The position numbers and the translations under genes are program-made. Source: an uncultured Phycisphaerales bacterium (GTDB lineage: Bacteria > Planctomycetota > Phycisphaerae > Phycisphaerales > UBA1924). From it: DNA of 10,882 nucleotides. The notes below the pieces were generated by a model. The model had not been told where the DNA came from. It worked only from the letters and a program-made list of their open reading frames with translations, and searched no databases. Each line of letters opens with the position of its first letter. The first letter of the stretch is position 1. Of this stretch, positions 1 through 6,316 are shown piece by piece. The stretch covers positions 1-10,882 of the forward strand of contig CALAFV010000514.1 in NCBI GenBank assembly GCA_937891445.1, given 5' to 3'.

Positions 1-1
1 G

Positions 2-376
2 GCCCGCCTGACGTTCGCCTGCGGCTACCGGTACGAGGACATCCCGTGGATGCTCGGCGGGAAGGACCTGGGCGTCGTCCCGTCGGTCTGGTGGGACAAC
101 GCCCCGCAGACCGTCTTCGAGTTCATGGCCTGCCGCGTGCCGGTCCTGGGGGCGGAAGTGGGGGGGATCCCGGATTTCGTCCGCGACGGCGAGAACGGGC
201 TGCTTTTCCGCGGCAACGATCGGCGGCACCTGGCCCAACGTCTCGTCGAGGTTATCGAGAATCCCCGGATTCTCAACGACCTGCGTGCCCGTGTGCGGCG
301 GCCGAAAGACATCGAGACCCACGCGGTGGAACTCGAGGGCGTCTACGGCGGCGCTGTCGCGTCGGTAAACCCCTAA
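2..376 (+). CDS. GT4-family glycosyltransferase, C-terminal fragment (5' end outside window)
   Basis: This is the last 124 codons of a gene whose start lies left of the window. The visible part is the nucleotide-sugar-binding C-terminal domain of a GT-B fold glycosyltransferase. It has a segment ending PSVWWDNAPQTVFEF (codons about 27-41), then PVLGAEVGGIPDFV and DGENGLLF, which is the usual order in GT4 (glycosyltransferase group 1) enzymes. The EX7E motif that contacts the sugar donor appears as Asp32-x7-Glu40, so the first glutamate is replaced by aspartate. A short helical tail follows and the frame ends at TAA. Known family role: transfer of a sugar from an activated nucleotide donor, usually at the cytoplasmic face of the membrane during surface polysaccharide or glycolipid synthesis. 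Two more glycosyltransferase genes follow on the same strand, which supports a polysaccharide cluster. Donor and acceptor cannot be told. Family call is firm; specific function unknown. Confidence 0.85.
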   Translation, partial: ARLTFACGYRYEDIPWMLGGKDLGVVPSVWWDNAPQTVFEFMACRVPVLGAEVGGIPDFVRDGENGLLFRGNDRRHLAQRLVEVIENPRILNDLRARVRRPKDIETHAVELEGVYGGAVASVNP

Positions 377-435
377 CTCACTCCGGCTTCGGTGCTCAGA
401 ACCCGCTCTCACGGGCACTTGAAGCGGCTTGCACC

Positions 436-441
436 TACACT
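436..441 (+). promoter_or_regulatory. Possible -10 box TACACT upstream of the GT2 gene
   Basis: The hexamer TACACT matches four of six positions of TATAAT and lies 29 bases before the preferred ATG at 471. Transcription would then begin near 448. No convincing -35 box lies 16-18 bases upstream. The same hexamer occurs before the next gene (2196-2201). It rests on pattern alone. Confidence 0.2.
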
Positions 442-459
442 CTCCGGACTCGCCGGAGG
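442..459 (+). promoter_or_regulatory. Ribosome binding site (GGAGG) inside a small inverted repeat
   Basis: GGAGG at 455-459 lies 11 bases before the ATG at 471 and decides the start chosen for the GT2 gene over a TTG at 429. The same bases form the right arm of a perfect 6-bp inverted repeat: CTCCGG at 442-447 and CCGGAG at 453-458, with a 5-base loop. If transcription starts upstream of 442, this hairpin would partly mask the ribosome site. If it starts at the TACACT box just before, the left arm would be mostly missing from the RNA. Any regulatory role is inference. Confidence 0.4.
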
Positions 460-470
460 CCCACCCCAGC

Positions 471-2222
471 ATGCGACCGGGGTCCGATACGACGACTGCT
501 GAGCCCACAAGCCGCCCCGTCGCGGTGCATCTCAACGGCAACGGCCATCCTGCGCCGGCGCTCTCGACGCCGCCTACCCCCCGAGCCGGGGATGGCGCGG
601 CGACGCCCTCCGCGACGGCCCGCATCGCCGTCGTGGTGGTGACCTGGAACCGCCACGCCGACGTCACCCGCGCCATCGAGGCCCTGTCCCGCCAGACCTA
701 CCCGCGGGACCTGATGGACGTGGTCGTCGTGGACAACGCCTCGACCGACGGCACCCTCGAGCACCTGCGCGAGCGATTCCGCCCGGACGCGATCGTTCAG
801 AACCCCACCGAGCGGGCGCACGAGCCGGCGTTCGAGCCGGCGGAGCCGGGTCCGGGGCCGAACGTCTGCGGCTTTCGATCGCTCACGGTCGTCCGCAATA
901 CGGCCAACCTGGGCGGCTGCGGGGGGTTCAACACCGGCTTCGGGTTCATCGAGCGGAACCTCCAGCCCGATTTCGTGTGGCTGGCCGATGACGATGCGGA
1001 CTTCCCTCCCGATGCGCTGGCAAACCTCGTCCGGGCCGCGCAGAGCGACGATCGCATCGGCATCGTGGGCTCGCGGACGGTGAGCATCGCCGATCGCGAG
1101 ACGACGATCGAAACGACGATCTATTTCGACCGCCGCGTGGGCGCGATGTGCGACGAGCCCCCGCCGCACCACCCACTGCACGAGTCGCACCGCCAGTGGG
1201 TCGCGACCACGGGTGGGCACAGGGGCAAGCGGGACTTCGCCGGCATCCGCGACGTGGACATCGTCAGCGCCTGCTCGCTGCTGGCCCGCTGGAGCGCCGT
1301 GCAGAAGGTCGGGTACTGGGACTGGCGGTACTTCATCTACTGCGATGATGCGGACTGGTGCCTCCGTTTCGCCAAGGCCGGCTACCGCGTCGTGCTGAAC
1401 CTCGACGCGGTCGTGTACCACACGCCCTGGCTGCTCAAACTCACGCCGGCCCGGATCTACTACTCGCAGCGCAACGCCGTGTGGATGCTCCAGAAGGTCC
1501 TGCCCACCCGCGAACTTCGCCGCGTGACGGGCCGGTGGATGCGCCACCTCCTCAGGGACGCGCTTCGCGCCGCCATGCACCGGCGGCTGTTCCACGCCGA
1601 GATCATCCGCACGACGGTCCGCGACATCATCACCGGCCGCGCGGGCCGGACCGGGAGCGACGGCCCCCCGGCGCTGCCGCTGATCGAGGCCTTCCGACGC
1701 GCCGGCTGCCTGCGGCCGGAGGCCCGCGTCGCGCTGGTGTGCAACCACGGCGACCGCGGCGGCGCCCCCCTGCAATGGGGCCGGCAGGTCCGCGACGCGA
1801 TCCGCGCCGAACTCGCCCGCAGCGCGCAGGAGGGCGAGGCCGAGCCGCGCTGGATCGAGATTGTCCGTAACGATGTGGAGGCCGCTGCCCTGGCCGAGCC
1901 GGCGCCGCCTCCCGAAGACCGGCCTCCCGAAGTTCGCATCGTCTACGGCGGCCACCGGCTCTCTCGTCTGCGGCGGCAACTGGACCTGCTCCGCGTTCCG
2001 CCGCGGGCCGTGGTCATCTTCGACCAGACCAACGACTACCCCGCGGTGCGAGGCCGCTGGAACATCCACATCGACATGAAGAAGCCCGCCGCCGCCCAAC
2101 TCGAGCGCGACGGCCCGCTCCCCCGCGCGGTCTTCCTGCTGCGCTGGCTCAGCACGGTCGTGCGTGCCGCCGTCTTCACGCTCACCGTCCGCCCGTACAC
2201 TTCGCCGACCAAGTACGGCTGA
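471..2222 (+). CDS. GT2-family glycosyltransferase with C-terminal extension
   Basis: The predicted protein has 583 residues. After about 50 low-complexity residues comes a GT-A fold domain: VVVVTWNR (residues 54-61) begins the nucleotide-binding strand, DN at 88-89 sits in VVVVDNASTDGT, and NLGGCGGF is at 146-153. The metal-binding DDD motif is at 173-175 (WLADDDADF), the acceptor-site CDDADW at 291-296, and a conserved His is at 317 (VVYH). This pattern, especially NLGGxGGF, resembles the rhamnosyl- and galactofuranosyl-transferase branch (WbbL/GlfT-like). The enzyme would add a sugar from a nucleotide donor to a lipid-linked or polysaccharide acceptor at the inner membrane. Residues from about 394 to the end are not part of the catalytic fold and I do not recognise them; they include NHGDRGG and a hydrophobic stretch (AVFLLRWL) near the C-terminus. 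ATG 471 is chosen because GGAGG precedes it; a TTG at 429 would add 14 residues. It lies 94 bases after one glycosyltransferase and 28 before another. Confidence 0.88.
   Translation: MRPGSDTTTAEPTSRPVAVHLNGNGHPAPALSTPPTPRAGDGAATPSATARIAVVVVTWNRHADVTRAIEALSRQTYPRDLMDVVVVDNASTDGTLEHLRERFRPDAIVQNPTERAHEPAFEPAEPGPGPNVCGFRSLTVVRNTANLGGCGGFNTGFGFIERNLQPDFVWLADDDADFPPDALANLVRAAQSDDRIGIVGSRTVSIADRETTIETTIYFDRRVGAMCDEPPPHHPLHESHRQWVATTGGHRGKRDFAGIRDVDIVSACSLLARWSAVQKVGYWDWRYFIYCDDADWCLRFAKAGYRVVLNLDAVVYHTPWLLKLTPARIYYSQRNAVWMLQKVLPTRELRRVTGRWMRHLLRDALRAAMHRRLFHAEIIRTTVRDIITGRAGRTGSDGPPALPLIEAFRRAGCLRPEARVALVCNHGDRGGAPLQWGRQVRDAIRAELARSAQEGEAEPRWIEIVRNDVEAAALAEPAPPPEDRPPEVRIVYGGHRLSRLRRQLDLLRVPPRAVVIFDQTNDYPAVRGRWNIHIDMKKPAAAQLERDGPLPRAVFLLRWLSTVVRAAVFTLTVRPYTSPTKYG
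2196..2201 (+). promoter_or_regulatory. Possible -10 box TACACT upstream of the second GT4 gene
   Basis: TACACT lies inside the last codons of the GT2 gene, 49 bases before the ATG at 2251. It is identical to the hexamer before the GT2 gene. No clear -35 box is seen. The 28-base gap that follows is pyrimidine-rich and has no Shine-Dalgarno sequence, so translational coupling or a non-SD start is likely. Weak evidence. Confidence 0.2.
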
Positions 2223-2250
2223 CCCTTCCCCGCCCGCTTTTCCGCACGCA

Positions 2251-4062
2251 ATGGCCGACGCCCAGTCTCAGCACGCACCCGCCGCGACGCTTGCTCCCCC
2301 CGGCTGGCGGCGCACGACGCGCCCGCTGCGTATCGCGATCCTCGGCTGGGCCAGGCTCTCGGCGCAAGCCTCGGAGGGTTCCGGCTACAACCTCTCCAAA
2401 TCCGAACTGGCCCGAGGTCTGGCCATGAGCGGCCACACCGTTTTCTACCTGTCGGCGGGGATGACCTACCGGGTCCGCGGCGGGCCGCGCATCGCGCCGC
2501 GCGAGCGGTGGGGGGGCGTCGAGTGCTTCGAACTCATCAACTCCCCCAACCTCGCCCCGTCGGCGCACAACTTCCGTAACGTCCTGACGGAGACTTCCTG
2601 CCCCTCCGAGTCCGCGCTGGTGCTCCGCTGGTTGGACGAGGTTCGCGCCGAGGTCGTGCACATCCACTCTCTCGAGGGGTACGGCCTGGACCTCATCGGC
2701 GCGATCGAAGACAGCGGCCGTCCCGTCGTCGTCACGCCGCACAACTACTGGTTCCTCTGCCCGCAGGTTGACCTGCTGCACCAGGAGCGCCGCGTCTGCG
2801 AGGACTACGACGGCGGGCAGCGGTGCGTCGGCTGCCTCGAGGCGATCCCGCCGCGCACGATGATGCGCAAGCGGGCCTGGGATCAACTCATCCAGCGCCG
2901 CCTCGGTCCCTTCGCGGCCTCGGTCATCAAGCGTGTTCTCGACAAGGCCGGTCCCGCCGCGCGGCGCATCGCCCGCACGGCCGTTGCGCCCAGCCCCGAC
3001 CTCCCGCCACCCAATCCCGACCGCCTGGCCGACCCAGAGATCGCCTGGGGCTTCAGCATCGAGCCGCCTGTCGCGACGGCGGCAGCGGGCAACGGCCACG
3101 CCGCGCCGCCTCCCGACGGCCTCATCCGCCACGATCTCCCGCTGGAGAAGCACGAGAAGCCGGTCCCCTTCGATGCGGCTCCCGAGGATGCCAACGAGCG
3201 ACTCCTGGCCGCGCGGCATCACCTCAAGGTCCTCAACGACTACGGCCGCCGCCGGATCGCGGGGATCGAGGCCCTGAACCGGGCGTCGCTCATCATCCCT
3301 CCCAGTGACTTCCTCCGCCGCCTGCACGTCAGCATGGGCGTGGACGAGGCCCGCACACGCTGGGTCCGCCTCGGCCAGCCGCACTTCGACCAGATCAACC
3401 GCCGCGCGCGGCGTTCGCCGTTCTATGACGTGGTTCCGTGGGAGGCCTCGACGGCGACGCGTCCGCTGCGATTCGCCTTCTTCGGCACGACGCGCCCCAA
3501 CAAGGGCCTCGAAGTGCTCGCGCAGGCGATTCCGCTGCTGCCGCGCGAGGTCCGCCAGCGGGCGCAGTTCTCGATCCACGCCCACGGCATGGACTTCGCC
3601 TACCGCAAGCGTCTGAGTCTGTACCCGGAGGTGACCGTCCGCCCCGGCTACGACCTGTACCAACTCATCGGCTCGTGGGGTGAGTACGACGTCGGCATCC
3701 TCCCACACATCTGGCTGGAGAACTCGCCGCTGGTGATGCTCGAGCACCTGCACGCCGGCAAGTTCGTCGTCGCGTCGCGCCTCGGCGGGCCGGTGGACTG
3801 GATCACGCCGCCCAAGAACGGCCTGCTCTTCCAGGCCGGCCGCCCGGATGCGCTTGCATCCTGCATCACCCGACTGGTCCGCGGCGAGGTGCCGATCCCG
3901 ACCCCACGCCAGGTGCACGAGGCGACGGTGCTGCGCAGTTATCCTGATCACGTCGCCGAAATCGAGTCGATCTACTACGAGGTCCTCGACCGCGCCCGCC
4001 GCGCCCCCGGCGCGGCCTCGGCCGTGACGGTCCCGCCGCGCCCGGCGCCCGCCGCGGTATAA
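2251..4062 (+). CDS. GT4-family glycosyltransferase with cysteine cluster and proline-rich insert
   Basis: The predicted protein has 603 residues and two GT-B half-domains. The N-terminal half starts with RIAILGWARLS and has GSGYN at 43-47, where GT4 enzymes usually carry a glycine-rich loop. It continues with VVHIHS, then His164 in TPHNYWFLCP. Cysteines at 170, 183, 192 and 195 form a cluster also seen in other GT4 enzymes after the HxYxxxCP motif; structural or metal binding is possible. The C-terminal half has FFGTTRPNKG (411-419), which supplies the Arg415/Lys418 pair that usually contacts the donor phosphates. The EX7E motif is intact at Glu490 and Glu498 (ENSPLVMLE), followed by GGPVDW and NGLLF. 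Between the halves lies an insert rich in proline and alanine (roughly 245-315), which makes the protein longer than the usual 350-450 residues. The ATG at 2251 is chosen because the upstream GTG at 2164 would overlap the GT2 gene and add only unstructured sequence. It probably acts in the same polysaccharide pathway as its neighbours; the sugar is unknown. Confidence 0.88.
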   Translation: MADAQSQHAPAATLAPPGWRRTTRPLRIAILGWARLSAQASEGSGYNLSKSELARGLAMSGHTVFYLSAGMTYRVRGGPRIAPRERWGGVECFELINSPNLAPSAHNFRNVLTETSCPSESALVLRWLDEVRAEVVHIHSLEGYGLDLIGAIEDSGRPVVVTPHNYWFLCPQVDLLHQERRVCEDYDGGQRCVGCLEAIPPRTMMRKRAWDQLIQRRLGPFAASVIKRVLDKAGPAARRIARTAVAPSPDLPPPNPDRLADPEIAWGFSIEPPVATAAAGNGHAAPPPDGLIRHDLPLEKHEKPVPFDAAPEDANERLLAARHHLKVLNDYGRRRIAGIEALNRASLIIPPSDFLRRLHVSMGVDEARTRWVRLGQPHFDQINRRARRSPFYDVVPWEASTATRPLRFAFFGTTRPNKGLEVLAQAIPLLPREVRQRAQFSIHAHGMDFAYRKRLSLYPEVTVRPGYDLYQLIGSWGEYDVGILPHIWLENSPLVMLEHLHAGKFVVASRLGGPVDWITPPKNGLLFQAGRPDALASCITRLVRGEVPIPTPRQVHEATVLRSYPDHVAEIESIYYEVLDRARRAPGAASAVTVPPRPAPAAV

Positions 4063-4063
4063 C
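4058..4063 (+). promoter_or_regulatory. Possible -10 box TATAAC upstream of the S46 peptidase gene
   Basis: TATAAC matches five of six positions of TATAAT and includes the TAA stop of the preceding gene. A start near 4070 would give a leader of about 38 bases to the ATG at 4108. I find no good -35 element. It stands out because the surroundings are almost all G and C. Confidence 0.3.
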
Positions 4064-4096
4064 AATCGGTCCAACACGCATCCAAGATGCCGCACG

Positions 4097-4104
4097 AAGG
4101 GGAG
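4097..4104 (+). promoter_or_regulatory. Ribosome binding site deciding the peptidase start
   Basis: The purine run AAGGGGAG lies just before ATG 4108: AAGG has a 7-base spacing and GGAG a 3-base spacing. The alternative ATG at 4087 has no such site and would put seven extra residues (MPHEGEP) before the signal peptide, so 4108 is preferred. Confidence 0.5.
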
Positions 4105-4107
4105 CCC

Positions 4108-6207
4108 ATGCCGACCCGAGTCCACCGCCCGCGCGCCCTGGCCCTTCTGCTTGCTGCCGCTTCCGCCCTCGCCGCGACGCTTACGCCCGCCGCGGCCCGC
4201 GCCGACGAGGGCATGTGGCTGCTCAACGCCCCGCCCCGCCAGTTGCTCCAGGAGAAGTACGGCTTCGACCCCACGCCGGAATGGCTCGAGCACGTGCAGA
4301 AGTCCGCGGTGCGCTTCTCCACCGGCGGCTCCGGCTCGATCATCTCCTCCAACGGCCTGGTGATGACCAACCACCACGTCGTCGCCGACCTGCTCGGCGA
4401 GATGTCCACGCCGCAGCGCCGGCTTCTGGAGGACGGTTTCCTCGCTCGCGCCGCCTCGGAGGAACTCAAGGTCCCCAACCTCGAACTTCTCGTTCTCTGG
4501 TCGATCGAGGATGTGACCGCGAAGGTCAACATCGTCGTTGAAGAGGGCATGTCCGCCGCCGAGGCCAGCGCCGCTCGTCGCCGGCGCATGGCCGAACTGG
4601 AGAAGCAGTCGCAGGACCAGACGGGCCTGTACTCGCAGATCGTCACGCTGTACCAGGGCGGGCGGTACCACCTCTACCGCTACAAGCGCTTCACGGACGT
4701 CCGCCTGGTCTTCGCCCCGCAGAAGGACATCGCCGCTTTCGGTGGCGATGTGGACAACTTCGAGTACCCCCGTTACTGCCTCGACGTTGCGCTGCTCCGC
4801 ATCTACGACAAGGGCAAGCCGCTGCGCCCTGAGCACTTCCTCGCCTGGAGCGAGGCCGGCGCGGCCGAGGGGGACCTGGCGATCGTCGTCGGCCACCCCG
4901 GGACGACGCGCCGGCTCTACACGCTTGATCACCTCACCTTCCTGCGCGATGTGGAGTCGCCGCTGCACCTCCGCAACCTGTGGCGGGCCGAGGTGAAGAT
5001 GCTGAACTTCGCCGCCCGCTCCGAGGAGTACCGCCGCGCGGCGGAGAACGACCTCGCGGGCATCGCCAACAGCCGCAAGTTCTACACCGGCCAACTGGCG
5101 ACGCTCCACGACCCGGCGACCTTCGCCGCCAAGGCCGAGCAGGAAGAGGCCCTCCGCGCCGCCGTCGCGGCCAACCCGCAGTGGGCCGAGCAGTGGGGGG
5201 GCGCCTGGGACCGCATCTCCAAGGCGATGGCCGACCGCCGCGCGTGGCACGTCCGCTACGTCGCGGTCACCAGCGTGTTCGGTTCCGAACTCTTCTCACG
5301 GGCCCGCACGATCGTGCGCCTGGCCGAGGAACTTCCCAAGCCCTCTTCCGAGCGGCTGCGGGAGTACCGCGATTCGAACCTCGAGTCCGTGTACCTTGAC
5401 CTGTACTCCCCAGCGCCGTTCTACCCCGAACTGGAGGTCGCCAAGATCGCCTCCGGCCTGGCGAACATGGCCGAACTCCTCGGCGGGGATGATCCGATCG
5501 TCGTCGCCGCCTTCGCGGGCAAGTCGCCCGCGGAGCGAGCCCGCGAACTGGTCTCGGGAACGATGCTCTTTGACGTCGAGGCCCGGCGAGCCCTGGTCAA
5601 GGGCGGACGCGACGCCGTGGCCGCCAGCGAGGACCCGCTGGTCCGGCTCGCCCTCACGCTCGAGCCCGAGGCCCGCGCCCTGCGAGCCCGGATGGAGAAC
5701 GAGGTGGATGCGGTCACGACCGAGGCGTACGCCGCGATCGCCGCCGCCCGCTTCGCCGTCTACGGCGAGAGCGTTTACCCCGACGCGACCTTCACGCTCC
5801 GCATGTCCTTCGGCCCCGTGCAGGGCTACGACGAGGGGAACACCTACGTCCCGCCGTACACCAACTTCGGCGGCCTCTATGAGCGCTACGCCGAGCGTCG
5901 CGGCCACCCGGACTTCAACCTTCCGAAGATCTGGCTGGACCGCAAGGGCGAACTGGACCTCGAGACGCCGTTCAACTTCGTGTGCACGGCCGACATCATC
6001 GGCGGCAACTCCGGCTCGCCCGTGATCAACACCGCGGGTGAGGTGATCGGCGTGGTCTTCGACGGCAACATCCACTCGCTGGGTGGCGCGATCCGGTACG
6101 ACGACACGCTCGCCCGCTGCGTCGCCGTCGATAGCCGCGCGATCATCGAGGCCCTGGGCAAGGTGTACGGCGCCAAGAGCCTGGTCGAGGAGATCAAGGC
6201 CCGCTGA
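4108..6207 (+). CDS. S46-family dipeptidyl-peptidase (DPP7/DPP11-like), exported
   Basis: The predicted protein has 699 residues, the normal S46 length. Residues 1 to about 33 form a signal peptide: Arg/His n-region, hydrophobic ALALLLAAASALAA, and a likely cleavage after AAARA before DEGMW. The mature start DEGMWLLNAPP is a family hallmark. The chymotrypsin-like triad is complete: His90 in LVMTNHHVV, Asp226 in YCLDVALLRIY and Ser635 in GGNSGSP. Asn217 (DVDNF) and Asn321 (IANSRK) match the asparagines that hold the free N-terminus of the substrate in S46 enzymes. Gly653 (FDGN) lies 18 residues after the serine, which from memory is the spacing of Ser655 to Arg673 in Porphyromonas DPP11. Glycine there points to a DPP7-like preference for hydrophobic P1 residues rather than Asp/Glu. 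The enzyme would release dipeptides from peptides in the periplasm or at the surface. Only 45 bases separate it from the glycosyltransferase, but no functional link is evident. Family call firm, specificity tentative. Confidence 0.93.
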   Translation: MPTRVHRPRALALLLAAASALAATLTPAAARADEGMWLLNAPPRQLLQEKYGFDPTPEWLEHVQKSAVRFSTGGSGSIISSNGLVMTNHHVVADLLGEMSTPQRRLLEDGFLARAASEELKVPNLELLVLWSIEDVTAKVNIVVEEGMSAAEASAARRRRMAELEKQSQDQTGLYSQIVTLYQGGRYHLYRYKRFTDVRLVFAPQKDIAAFGGDVDNFEYPRYCLDVALLRIYDKGKPLRPEHFLAWSEAGAAEGDLAIVVGHPGTTRRLYTLDHLTFLRDVESPLHLRNLWRAEVKMLNFAARSEEYRRAAENDLAGIANSRKFYTGQLATLHDPATFAAKAEQEEALRAAVAANPQWAEQWGGAWDRISKAMADRRAWHVRYVAVTSVFGSELFSRARTIVRLAEELPKPSSERLREYRDSNLESVYLDLYSPAPFYPELEVAKIASGLANMAELLGGDDPIVVAAFAGKSPAERARELVSGTMLFDVEARRALVKGGRDAVAASEDPLVRLALTLEPEARALRARMENEVDAVTTEAYAAIAAARFAVYGESVYPDATFTLRMSFGPVQGYDEGNTYVPPYTNFGGLYERYAERRGHPDFNLPKIWLDRKGELDLETPFNFVCTADIIGGNSGSPVINTAGEVIGVVFDGNIHSLGGAIRYDDTLARCVAVDSRAIIEALGKVYGAKSLVEEIKAR

Positions 6208-6255
6208 CGGCTCGTCCGGCGTCACGGCCCCGCGACCCGCACACCTTCACAACGT

Positions 6256-6289
6256 CGCCGCAACGCCGGAGTCCGCGCCGGCTGCGGCG
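6256..6289 (+). terminator. Imperfect hairpin between peptidase and helicase genes
   Basis: Two nested inverted repeats form one stem. CGCCGCA (6256-6262) pairs with TGCGGCG (6283-6289), and GCCGG (6265-6269) pairs with CCGGC (6278-6282). The left arm has a 2-base bulge (AC) and the loop has 8 bases. It begins 49 bases after the peptidase stop. No T-run follows, so it is not a classic intrinsic terminator. It could be a non-canonical terminator or an RNA-stabilising end. GC-rich DNA makes such stems by chance fairly often. Confidence 0.35.
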
Positions 6290-6304
6290 TACGGGCTTCG
6301 CGCC

Positions 6305-6310
6305 CATAAT
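6305..6310 (+). promoter_or_regulatory. Possible -10 box CATAAT for the helicase-nuclease gene
   Basis: CATAAT matches five of six positions of TATAAT and is the most AT-rich spot in the gap. Only 6 bases separate it from the ATG at 6317, so a start at the usual distance would fall on or next to that A and give a leaderless mRNA. The absence of any Shine-Dalgarno sequence here agrees with this. No -35 box is recognisable. Confidence 0.3.
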
Positions 6311-6316
6311 CACTCC

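Noticed and set aside
429..470. TTG start at 429 for the GT2 gene
   Set aside because: It has no ribosome site and overlaps the possible -10 box, while the ATG at 471 has GGAGG 11 bases upstream.
46..642. Plus-strand open frame overlapping the first gene and the start of the GT2 gene
   Set aside because: Arg/Pro-rich translation with no motifs, and it is out of frame with two convincing glycosyltransferases.
435..2099. Minus-strand open frame of about 554 codons opposite the GT2 gene
   Set aside because: No domain or motif, and the opposite strand encodes an intact GT2 catalytic domain.
2182..5250. Very long minus-strand open frame of about 1022 codons
   Set aside because: It lies opposite two well-supported genes, its predicted protein is Arg/Ala/Gly-rich without any domain, and long antisense frames are expected in GC-rich DNA with strong third-position GC.
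6293..6305. Second small hairpin GGGC-TTCGC-GCCC after the larger stem
   Set aside because: A 4-bp stem is expected by chance at this GC content and there is no T-run.
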